The notes under the pieces: model-generated
Seen by the model: the letters and a program-made list of their open reading frames with translations, nothing else
What the model was told of the DNA's origin: nothing
Databases searched by the model: none
Shown: in pieces, positions 1 to 6,107 of the stretch
How the letters are laid out: each line of letters begins with the position of its first letter
Numbering within the stretch: position 1 is the stretch's first letter
Made by a program: the position numbers and the translations under genes
Assembly: GCA_029262975.1 (NCBI GenBank)
Contig: JAJCYJ010000232.1
Location: 1 to 6,109 of the forward strand
Origin: Saprospiraceae bacterium
Lineage (GTDB): Bacteria; Bacteroidota; Bacteroidia; Chitinophagales; Saprospiraceae
DNA: 6,109 nt
Direction of reading: 5' to 3'

Positions 1-123
1 AAAAGGCCTTCGGCCTAACTTTAAGACTATTGGCAGCATTCGTAAAGATAACTCCGACGCATTCAAAGAAGTCTTTTGCTACTTTATGGCTGTATAAAAG
101 ATTAGAAACTGGTTGATGATGAA

Positions 124-201
124 GGAATGATCTCTGATCAATATCGGAGTGATAGTCCGGGGGACTATCAAATGACTGAACCACGAAGTCGGTGGGAGGG
201 A
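124..201. repeat. In-frame insertion of about 75 bp with a 9-bp hairpin in the transposase
   Basis: The transposase reads KLVDDEG at about 106-126 and resumes with EGAFDSFK at 196. Between them lie about 25 codons that do not resemble IS1182 proteins. The insert holds a perfect inverted repeat, TGATAGTCC (150-158) and GGACTATCA (162-170), around a GGG loop. GAAGGA (121-126) and GAGGGA (196-201) flank it as an imperfect direct repeat, which could be a target duplication or chance. Exact borders are inferred from my memory of the family, not from an alignment. A remnant of a group II intron or another small element is possible, but I cannot support a specific identity. Confidence 0.5.
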
Positions 202-1050
202 GCTTTTGACTCTTTTAAGATTAGAGCTCAAAATAGTTTAAAGAATAATTATAATGAACGAAAAGTAAATCGTCATATCGATTGTATTGATAACAAGATA
301 TCGGAATATGAGGCAGAACTCGACAAAGAATTCGACCCTTTTATTAAAGATAAATTGGTTTGTAGTCACAAGAAAAAAGAGAACTATCAAAACATAAAAC
401 AACATCTGAAGGAATCTGTCGATGGACAGATTTCTATCACCGATCCTTATGCTAAAGAGGTAGTCTTTCAGCGTAACAGTGTAAAAGTGGGCTAAAACAT
501 TCAAGCTGCAAGTGATAGTAAACACACAAACTTCTCTTTTCTGCTGACACGGGTGATGTGAACGACACAAAGGCATTATCCGCTATAATTAAAAGAGTCC
601 AAAAAAAACTTGATGTCTCAAAATGAACCAATGAATGTACTGGCAGACAAGGGATATCATTCTGGCATAGAACTTAAAGCAAGTGAAGAACTCAGTGTTA
701 ACACTTTTGTATCTCCAAACGAATCGAGCTCTGTCAAGAGCAATCTTGACTATGCAATGAATAGCTTTATTTATAATGAACAGCAAGATAGCTACACTTG
801 CCCTGCAGGAGAAACATTGCATACTAATGGCAGGTGGTATAATAAAAAACTAATCCATGGTAGAAAATTATGCCATGTGAAGCACTGCAAAATTAAAGCA
901 TGTAAAAACTGTATTCTTCGGTCAGAATGCATAAAGAATAAATTAGGAAGAATAATTGAGCGCACAGATTATGCCGAGTACGTATATAGAATCAATCTAA
1001 GAGTAAATAGTAATCCTGAGTATTACAGGCAAAGACAGCAAATAATAGAA

Positions 1051-1071
1051 CCTGTCTGCCGAACAGGCAGG
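1051..1071. repeat. 21-bp palindromic element inserted in frame after the catalytic Glu
   Basis: Arms CCTGTCTG (1051-1058) and CAGGCAGG (1064-1071) enclose a CCGAA loop and pair along all 8 positions with one G-U wobble. The insert is exactly seven codons (PVCRTGR) and interrupts the conserved IIE-HQFGTLK motif directly after the presumed catalytic Glu. It leaves the frame intact. It resembles the short CCTGCCTG/CAGGCAGG-type palindromes that I know as dispersed repeats in Bacteroidota genomes. Confidence 0.7.
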
Positions 1072-1400
1072 CATCAGTTTGGAACACTTAAGTGTCACCG
1101 ACACTTTGACTACACCCTTGTAAAAGGTAAAAGGAAAGTACTTGGAGAAGTCTAAATGGCTTTTACAATGTACAAACTTTACCAGATGTGTCTCAATACT
1201 TGGATTTAAAGAGATTATAAAACGGATAAAGGCCGTTTATTTCAGATATAACTTAAAAATCATACTCTCAGCAATAAATGACCATCTCAATTATATTGAA
1301 ATTATTTTCAGCAAGAAGCTCCACGGAGTATCAAGTGAATTATCTTTATTCAGATGAGGATTTTTACACAGACTCACGTTGTAAACCATTTGATCTCAAC

Positions 1401-1970
1401 TTAAAACAAAGATTGAAGTAAATGGTGAATTGACTGCTCAATTTGCTTTTTATTGTTTTGCAGTTTAACCTCGACAGTCATTCCAATAAAAAATGTGACT
1501 ATGGTATTGGCAACCTGCGTAATCGTTAGATTTTTCAAACTACTCGCATTCTTTAGGTAAATTGAAATTATAAGCTTCATTTCCTTATAGTGGTCGTTCA
1601 TTAACTGGGCTATGCACTCATTTGAAGCGGCCAATTCGGTACAAGTGTTTGTTAAAAAACATCCTTTATGTTCTGGATCATTTACGGCATAATCCAAGGT
1701 TGCTTTTAGAAAATTTCGCAATCCTTTTTTTGCATTTTTTTCAGCCTGGAGAATTTCCTTTAAGCTTTTGATGCTATCGCACCTATATGCATTAATACAT
1801 TGCTCAAATAAAACACTCTTACTTTTAAATGTATTGTAAAAACTCCCCTTGCCAATGCCAAGTGCAAGAGTAAGATCAGTAAGCGAAGTTCCTTTATATC
1901 CTTTTTGCCAAAACACATTTGTGGCTTCTTGCAAGGCAATGTGCTTATCAAACTGTTCTACTTTAGGCAT
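1401..1970 (-). CDS. TetR/AcrR-family transcriptional repressor
   Basis: A 189-residue one-component regulator of typical TetR length, expected to be a cytoplasmic dimer that leaves DNA when its C-terminal pocket binds a small molecule. The N-terminal domain (about residues 8-55) has the family pattern: ALQEATNVFWQKGYKGTSL, then a helix-turn-helix at about 29-48 with LTLALGIGKGSFYNTFKSK. Residues 75-189 form the variable helical ligand and dimer domain, including GCFLTNTCTELA at about 103-114, a motif common in one TetR subgroup. The gene is divergent from the SnoaL-like lipoprotein gene with 110 bp between the starts, and that gap holds two matching operator-like sites. Autoregulation together with control of the neighbour is therefore the likely arrangement. 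The ATG at 1970 puts the HTH at the usual distance from the N-terminus. No damage is seen. The inducer cannot be inferred. Confidence 0.93.
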   Translation of the reverse strand: MPKVEQFDKHIALQEATNVFWQKGYKGTSLTDLTLALGIGKGSFYNTFKSKSVLFEQCINAYRCDSIKSLKEILQAEKNAKKGLRNFLKATLDYAVNDPEHKGCFLTNTCTELAASNECIAQLMNDHYKEMKLIISIYLKNASSLKNLTITQVANTIVTFFIGMTVEVKLQNNKKQIEQSIHHLLQSLF

Positions 1971-1984
1971 TTTTCAATTTATGT

Positions 1985-2002
1985 GTACCGGTTGGTACAA
2001 AT
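1985..2002. promoter_or_regulatory. Operator-like site 1 for the TetR regulator
   Basis: The site reads GTACCGGTTGGTACAAAT, and TGTACC/GGTACA (1984-1989 and 1994-1999) form 6-bp inverted arms around GGTT. It shares GTACCG-N4-GTACAAAT with site 2, whose start lies exactly 30 bp downstream. It begins 15 bp from the TetR start codon, where bound repressor would block that gene's promoter. Assignment to this TetR protein is inferred from position and symmetry. Confidence 0.65.
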
Positions 2003-2004
2003 AT

Positions 2005-2038
2005 GTTTACATTTGTACCGTGAAGTACAAATGTAAAC
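2005..2038. promoter_or_regulatory. Operator-like site 2 within a 14-bp perfect inverted repeat
   Basis: Arms GTTTACATTTGTAC (2005-2018) and GTACAAATGTAAAC (2025-2038) are perfectly complementary around the 6-bp centre CGTGAA. The core 2015-2032 repeats the GTACCG-N4-GTACAAAT pattern of site 1. It ends 42 bp before the SnoaL-like start codon, which suits repression of that gene. I could not place a Bacteroidota TTTG / TAnnTTTG promoter with proper spacing. TAAAATTG at 2042-2049 is only a weak -7 candidate. The stretch lacks a T tract and precedes both genes, so a terminator is unlikely. Confidence 0.7.
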
Positions 2039-2080
2039 TATTAAAATTGAGAATTCAATAACTTAACAAACCTAAAAAAT

Positions 2081-2623
2081 ATGAAAAAGACTTTGATTTA
2101 CTTTTATCCCTTATTAGTATTAATCACCCTATTTTCTTCCTGTGATACAAAAACTCTAGATTTAGAGAAAGAAAGACAAAATGCTGTTGATGAGTATGTG
2201 ATGAAAATGGAATCTGACAGACAGCAAAAGTTAGATGTAATTAAGAAATTTTATGGAGTTTTTGCCACAGGAGACATGTCTATTTTGCCAGATATTTTAG
2301 CTGCAAATTATACTCAATATCCATCAGATCCTGGGCAAACGCCGGATATTGAAGGGTTCATTAAACATGCTCAAGCGTTTGGCAGTATGTTCTCTGATTT
2401 AAAAGGAGCGCCAAGCCATATCCTTGTTGATAAAGATTTGGTCCATGTACGAAGTGAATTAGAAGTAACTCATTCAGGAAATGTATTTGGCATACCAGCA
2501 ACTAATAAACGAATCAAATTGACAGCTTTTGATCTACACCAGTTTAATGAAGACGGGAAAATTGATAAGACATGGCATTTAGAAGATTTTTACGGAGCAT
2601 ATTCTCAAATAAATTCTAAATGA
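2081..2623 (+). CDS. Lipoprotein with SnoaL-like ester cyclase (NTF2-fold) domain
   Basis: A 180-residue protein. Residues 1-20 are a lipoprotein signal (MKK start, hydrophobic core LLVLITLF, lipobox FSSC), so Cys21 should be lipidated and the protein membrane-anchored outside the cytoplasm. A charged, probably helical linker follows (about 28-50). Residues 50-175 match the SnoaL-like polyketide/ester cyclase group of the NTF2-like superfamily: FYGVFATGDMSILPDILA, GFIKHAQAFGSMFSDLK, VHVRSELEVTHSGNVFGIPATNKR, and the C-terminal FDLHQFNEDGKIDKTWHLEDFYGA. Known members catalyse aldol-type ring closure, but many relatives have unknown substrates and no polyketide genes are present here, so the reaction is unknown. 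The ATG follows the A-rich leader CCTAAAAAAT, typical of Bacteroidota. Its position beside the operators makes it the probable target of the TetR regulator. Confidence 0.9.
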   Translation: MKKTLIYFYPLLVLITLFSSCDTKTLDLEKERQNAVDEYVMKMESDRQQKLDVIKKFYGVFATGDMSILPDILAANYTQYPSDPGQTPDIEGFIKHAQAFGSMFSDLKGAPSHILVDKDLVHVRSELEVTHSGNVFGIPATNKRIKLTAFDLHQFNEDGKIDKTWHLEDFYGAYSQINSK

Positions 2624-2638
2624 CGGTTTAAAACACCA

Positions 2639-2705
2639 GATAGCTGCCCATAGCTCCCAGCGGCTCATCACAAACCCAACCTGACCGGTAGCTACGGCGG
2701 CTATC
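2639..2705. repeat. Long imperfect inverted repeat (attC-like hairpin) before the first DUF6090 gene
   Basis: This occupies most of the gap between the SnoaL-like gene and the first DUF6090 gene. GATAGCTGCC (2639-2648) pairs with GGCGGCTATC (2696-2705) with one G-U wobble. After a C/C mismatch and one unpaired A (2650), TAGCT (2651-2655) pairs with AGCTA (2690-2694), and CC (2657-2658) with GG (2687-2688). The loop is about 28 nt. There is no T tract, so it is not a standard terminator. A tail with AACGT (2708-2712), AGC (2714-2716) and ATTATAATGAA (2721-2731) leads to the ATG at 2740. The tail and the 10-mer ATAGCTCCCA recur at 4277-4335. Confidence 0.6.
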
Positions 2706-2739
2706 CAAACGTCAGCCCACATTATAATGAACAAAACCA

Positions 2740-3475
2740 ATGATAAAATTCTTCCGAAAAATTAGACAAAAGTTGCTGACTGAAAACAAGTTCAGCAAAT
2801 ATTTACTCTACGCCATCGGTGAGATCGTCCTCGTAGTAATAGGAATCCTGATCGCATTGTCGTTGAATAACTGGAATGGGGATCAGAAGCGATCACAGCA
2901 GGAGCTGGATTTGATGGCTGAAATGCGCGAGAACCTTTCGAACGATCTGGTGGATGCCAGATTCAATATCGGCATGAATAAAAAGCTGTAGCTGGGCAAT
3001 GAAATGGTATTGAAGCATTTGACAGAGCGTACACTTTTCCACGATTCGCTAAGGGTACACTTAGGCTACTTGTTCGGAGGCACAACAGCAAGGCACGAAT
3101 ACTTCGGCCTTTGATAATTTGAAAAGTATTGGATTCGATCTCATACAGAACGACAATCTACGCAGGAGCATCACCATGCTCTACTCTGAGAAATACACGA
3201 TCTTGCACAGTCAGGAAGTGGATTTTGTAGGCAAAATCCAATTGGATATTATGAGCAATAAGATCTACGGTAAAGTGGTGGTCGATCCGCTTTGGAAGAG
3301 CGCTTATCCACTCGATGTTGTTGCGCTTAGGGATGACGAAGTGTTCAAATGTATGGCGCGCATGAACGTATTCATTTTCGGATTCATGATAAGTCTCTAT
3401 GACGACATAGAAGCACGCATCGTAAGACTAATCGCTCAAATCGAGGATGAATTAAAACAACGGAATAATGATTAA
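2740..3475 (+). pseudogene. DUF6090-family membrane protein, disrupted (copy 1)
   Basis: The N-terminus is characteristic of DUF6090: a basic cytoplasmic head (MIKFFRKIRQKLLTENKFSK), one membrane segment at about residues 22-42 (YAIGEIVLVVIGILIAL) followed by NNWN, then a charged helical region. Family function is unknown. The first frame ends at TAG 2989-2991, best explained as CAG (Gln) to TAG. The same frame continues with sensible protein (LGNEMVLKHLTERTLF) until TGA 3112-3114. A one-base shift near 3088-3097 then restores SAFDNLKSIGFDLIQNDN and the rest, ending at TAA 3473-3475. The span of 736 bp is one more than a multiple of three, fitting an ancestral protein of about 244 residues with a single inserted base. 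It looks richer in G+C than the following copy. Its end overlaps the start of copy 2 by 8 bp (ATGATTAA), indicating former translational coupling. Confidence 0.85.
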
Positions 3476-4248
3476 GTTCTTTCGAAAAATTCGCCAAAAA
3501 ATTACTAACCGAAAACAAGTTCAGTAAATATCTGATTTATTCAATTGGCGAAATTGTTCTTGTAGTCATAGGAATTTTGATTGCTCTCTCGATTAATAAT
3601 TGGAAGGAGTCAAAGAAAATTAACAACAAGCAAAAAAACTATTTGTCACTTATTAAAGGTGAGATGCTTAACAATTTTGAATCTGTAAAAAAAGAAAAAA
3701 ACAATTTGGCAAAGTCCATTAATAGCCAGCGGAAGATAATTGAGTTGATGCATGATGAAGTGGCTTTGGATACAATACCTGAGCATATCCTATCACAAAT
3801 AATGTTGCCTGCAATATCCTTAAGTATAGCAGTTAATAATGAAGATGGAATCTTATCTGAATTAATCGCATCAGGAAGTTTAAAAGATATAGAAAATGAT
3901 AGTATAAAAAATGTCTTATCTTCTTGGGAAGGAAAAGTATATCAACTCAGAGAACAAGAAAAATCCTTGCGGGAATTATGGATTAAAAACAACAATCTTT
4001 TTGAATCGATAGGATTTTTTAGAACAATCTTTGATCAAACGAATTATTCGGACTATGTTGAAATAAACAAATTAGAATCATTTAAAAGTAATAAACATGT
4101 GTTGTCTTCAACAGAATATGAGAATATTTTGCTAATTCAATTGGCAACTTCAAGGCATCTTGAAACGAGAGTATATCCTGACTTTGAAAAAGAAATATTA
4201 AACTTAATTAGTTTAATTGAATACGAATTAATTAACGCTATAAAATAA
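3468..4248 (+). pseudogene. DUF6090-family membrane protein, frameshifted in an A6 run (copy 2)
   Basis: The ATG at 3468 opens with MIKFFRKIRQK, as in copy 1, but an A6 run (3496-3501) shifts the frame and translation stops at TAA 3525-3527 after 19 codons. With one A removed, the frame continues as LLTENKFSKYLIYSIGEIVLVVIGILIALSINNWKE and on to TAA 4246-4248, giving about 259 residues. The restored protein has a basic head, a membrane segment at about residues 21-42, and a long charged helical domain rich in Lys, Glu and Asn. Beyond this first error the frame is open for more than 720 bp, so the lesion is recent, a sequencing or assembly error, or bypassed by slippage on the A run. Otherwise the next in-frame ATG (3664) would make a soluble product lacking the membrane anchor. 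Function is unknown. Copy 2 looks more A+T-rich than copy 1, so the two are probably old paralogues or separate acquisitions. Confidence 0.85.
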
Positions 4249-4253
4249 AGAAA

Positions 4254-4320
4254 GCGCAACAACGGATAAAACGACAATAGCTCCCATGGGTTTGCTACTG
4301 CGCTTATCGGGAACGTACGC
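4254..4320. repeat. Imperfect inverted repeat (attC-like hairpin) before the serine hydrolase gene
   Basis: Between DUF6090 copy 2 and the serine hydrolase gene, GCG/CGC (4254-4256, 4318-4320) and GATAA/TTATC (4265-4269, 4304-4308) form outer steps. TAGC/GCTA (4278-4281, 4294-4297) and the self-complementary CCCATGGG (4283-4290) form the inner part, with unequal bulges between. An alternative pairing is AAGCGCA (4252-4258) with TGCGCTT (4299-4305). The tail has AACGT (4312-4316), AGC (4321-4323) and ATTTATAAGAA (4325-4335), then the ATG at 4341. It shares ATAGCTCCCA and the tail order with the hairpin at 2639-2705. No T tract follows. Confidence 0.5.
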
Positions 4321-4340
4321 AGCAATTTATAAGAAGTGTA

Positions 4341-5687
4341 ATGTACAAATATCGCCGCATATTGATATGTATTCTAATTCTATTAAATTCTTGTGAATCA
4401 CCGAAAGAAGAGAGCACGATTGAGAAACAGTTTAACGAATTATATGAAAAAGGTCTTTTCAATGGTTCAATAATTGTGAAAGACAGTGACGATCTGATTT
4501 TTTCCAAAGGATACGGCTACGCCAATTTTGAACTTCAAATACCATTTGGGACTTCGACAACAATGGATACAGGATCCATAACTAAAACGTTAAGGGCATA
4601 TGCGATGTTAATGTTAGCAAAATCAAGACAAATTGACCTAAACTCACCTGTAAGTAATTTCCTTTCAGAATTTCCTTATAAAGCTATAACTATCAATCAT
4701 CTGTTATATCAAACCTCTGGCTTAGTTTCTGATGACTACGTTTTTGACAGAGCACCAAAGGGTCTGCCTCTCACCAATGATATTTTTCTGGAATTTCTAA
4801 TTGCTGATCATCCAGACTTGGAATTTACTTGTGGAAGTCAGTTTCAATATAATGGCTTTAATCATATAATTCTTGCCACTTTAATAGAAAAAATAAGTGG
4901 GCTTCCCTATGATCAATTCATAAAAGAAAAAATTGCCGACCCACTTGAGATGAAGGATTGGTTCTTACGTCCAGTAAGATTAGATAATTGGCCAAAAGAA
5001 AGAACGTTAGGTTATAAATTAAATCATAAAAAGAGAGAATTATTTGATTCAGAGGACTGGGAAGGGTTCTATGGGAACTGCAATCTGTTCTTTTCAGCAG
5101 AGGATTTGGTGAAGTGGAGTGAGTCCTTTTATTCTAAAACAGTTATATCTGATGATAAGCTTTCAAATGCACTGACAATGAAAAGTGACTTGAGTAACTT
5201 GAACCTTCTTCATTGGTATAATCTGGGGTTTCAAAACGAATATCATTTTACAGGAGATTGGAAAGGATTTTACGCTATGGTTTATTTTAACACTAAACGG
5301 AAAAGATCTATTGTTTATTTAACAAATACGGATATGCCTTATTGGCTAAGACCAGAACTTGTGAGAAAAATTAATGATTTTATAGACAATGGAAGAATCT
5401 CTGATTGGGAATACCCAAAACCTGTAGAGGTTAACATAGAAGATATTTCCGGAACATATATGCTGGAAAACAACCAGTTGTTAGGGCTCCAAAATAATGA
5501 TAACGAGCTCAAAATTCAAATTGATAAAAACTCTTTTAGCCTTTTTAAATTAGATTCCCACATTTACTATGCTCCTGGAATTGATTTATGGTTATGGTTT
5601 TCAAAAGATGATAATCAAAATTTAATAATTCATTGTTCTTCAATATACTACCTAAAAAAAGGAAAAAAAATTACAACTAACAATTAG
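4341..5687 (+). CDS. Lipoprotein serine hydrolase of the beta-lactamase/class C fold
   Basis: A 448-residue protein of the serine beta-lactamase-like family (PF00144 type), which includes penicillin-binding proteins, esterases and D-aminopeptidases. Residues 1-17 form a lipoprotein signal with lipobox LLNSC, so Cys18 is the likely lipidated N-terminus and the enzyme acts at the cell envelope. Fold landmarks follow in order: IFSKGYGYANFE (53-64), the nucleophile motif S79-I-T-K82, INHLLYQTSGL (118-128), Y170-N-G172 in the place of Y-x-N, GNCNLFFSAEDLVKW (245-259), F303-T-G305 in the place of K/H-T-G, and the strand SIVYLTN (323-329). Residues from about 362 form a separate C-terminal beta-rich domain like those often fused to these hydrolases. 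The nucleophile pair and Tyr are intact, but the second Asn and third-motif K/H are substituted, so true beta-lactamase activity is unlikely and the substrate is unknown. The ATG is the only start giving a complete lipoprotein signal. It lies 92 bp after DUF6090 copy 2, behind the attC-like hairpin. Confidence 0.92.
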   Translation: MYKYRRILICILILLNSCESPKEESTIEKQFNELYEKGLFNGSIIVKDSDDLIFSKGYGYANFELQIPFGTSTTMDTGSITKTLRAYAMLMLAKSRQIDLNSPVSNFLSEFPYKAITINHLLYQTSGLVSDDYVFDRAPKGLPLTNDIFLEFLIADHPDLEFTCGSQFQYNGFNHIILATLIEKISGLPYDQFIKEKIADPLEMKDWFLRPVRLDNWPKERTLGYKLNHKKRELFDSEDWEGFYGNCNLFFSAEDLVKWSESFYSKTVISDDKLSNALTMKSDLSNLNLLHWYNLGFQNEYHFTGDWKGFYAMVYFNTKRKRSIVYLTNTDMPYWLRPELVRKINDFIDNGRISDWEYPKPVEVNIEDISGTYMLENNQLLGLQNNDNELKIQIDKNSFSLFKLDSHIYYAPGIDLWLWFSKDDNQNLIIHCSSIYYLKKGKKITTNN

Positions 5688-5736
5688 TGACAAATGTCCA
5701 GTGGGTGCAGGGCATCCTACGGCATTTTCGTTTTTG

Positions 5737-5850
5737 TCTACCAGAGGCAGATAAATCTACCAGAGGCAGATAAATCTACCAGAGGCAGATAAATCTACCA
5801 GAGGCAGATAAATCTACCAGAGGCAGATAAATCTACCAGAGGCAGATGAA
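5737..5850. repeat. Six tandem copies of a 19-bp unit
   Basis: The unit TCTACCAGAGGCAGATAAA occurs six times head to tail with no gaps (5737, 5756, 5775, 5794, 5813, 5832). Five copies are identical and the last has ATGAA for ATAAA. Each unit is a 15-bp imperfect palindrome plus a TAAA spacer. On the minus strand TCTGCC and GGTAGA pair around TCT with one G-U wobble. Such near-identity suggests recent expansion and a variable copy number. The 19-bp period would shift any reading frame crossing it. Confidence 0.97.
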
Positions 5851-5921
5851 TTGTGCTAAATGCAAATTTCTGGTTGTGCAAATTCAATAGCAAGATTTTT
5901 GTTAATAGGAGTACAGGAGTC

Positions 5922-6107
5922 TCAGTTTTTTTTTGTTCTGATAATGTGTTGAACGTTTTCATAAGTCATGTTTCTAATTTCAATTGTAATTTTGGCCGGG
6001 TTTCTTCTGAAATTTTCCGGATAGAGTATGTCTAATTTAGGTCGATGTTGATCAAGTCTTCATAATATCATGACTTTCCTGTCTTTTGCAATAAATCTCA
6101 ATGGGGG
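5922..6107 (-). pseudogene. Possible C-terminal remnant of an unidentified protein
   Basis: Reading leftwards on the minus strand, one frame is open from 6107 to an in-frame TGA at 6060-6062, then for 45 more codons to TGA at 5922-5924. The latter part includes LDILYPENFRRNPAKITIEI and MTYENVQHIIRTKKN, a protein-like composition with alternating polar and hydrophobic residues. There is no start codon before the internal stop, apart from a late ATG at Met-Thr-Tyr. If real, it is the end of a gene entering from the right and already broken. I do not recognise the family. It would be convergent with the serine hydrolase gene. Confidence 0.25.

Larger units (their letters stand above)
2..1357 (+). 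pseudogene. Degenerate IS1182-type DDE transposase, 5' end beyond window
   Basis: This would have cut and joined the ends of an insertion sequence, but it can no longer be made. Fragments in successive frames follow IS1182-family order: GLRPNFKTIGSIRKDN at 5-52, DSFKIRAQNSLKNNYNE (first catalytic Asp) from about 208, ADKGYHSG (second Asp) near 640, a Cys-rich stretch with CPAGE, KACKNC and RSEC at about 800-930, IIE and then HQFGTLK (catalytic Glu) at 1042-1092, and TRCVSILGFKEIIKRIKA at the C-terminus. Lesions: a stop at 95-97 and a change of frame by about 106; a Tyr-to-TAA stop at 493-495; an apparent extra AC in the AC run at 522-527; a net gain of about 7 bases near 618-632, where AATGAA is repeated; a second Tyr-to-TAA at 1153-1155; and a +1 shift near 1170-1180. 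Two palindrome-bearing insertions are listed separately. Family assignment is from recognised motifs. The terminal inverted repeats of the element were not found. Confidence 0.9.

Noticed and set aside
4..16. AGGCC-TTC-GGCCT hairpin at the window start, possible terminator
   Set aside because: It encodes the conserved GLRP residues of the transposase and has no following T tract.
238..576. Minus-strand open frame with hydrophobic stretches
   Set aside because: It is the antisense shadow of recognisable transposase sequence (DSFKIRAQNSLKNNYNE and following).
1849..2061. Plus-strand open frame across the TetR start and operators
   Set aside because: It runs antisense through the TetR helix-turn-helix region and across the operator palindromes, and has no protein-like signature.
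2639..2705. Rho-independent terminator after the SnoaL-like gene
   Set aside because: The stem is long and bulged, the loop is about 28 nt, and no T tract follows. The attC-like reading explains it better.
4304..4507. Minus-strand open frames at 4137-4325 and 4304-4507
   Set aside because: They are shadows of DUF6090 copy 2 and of the serine hydrolase signal-peptide region, with no recognisable motifs.
5737..5850. Tandem repeats as a CRISPR array
   Set aside because: The units are directly adjacent, with no unique spacers, and the 19-bp period is far too short.
5853..6035. Plus-strand 60-codon open frame after the tandem repeat
   Set aside because: It lacks an ATG start and has a Phe/Asn/Ser-rich composition typical of the reverse of the more protein-like minus-strand frame.
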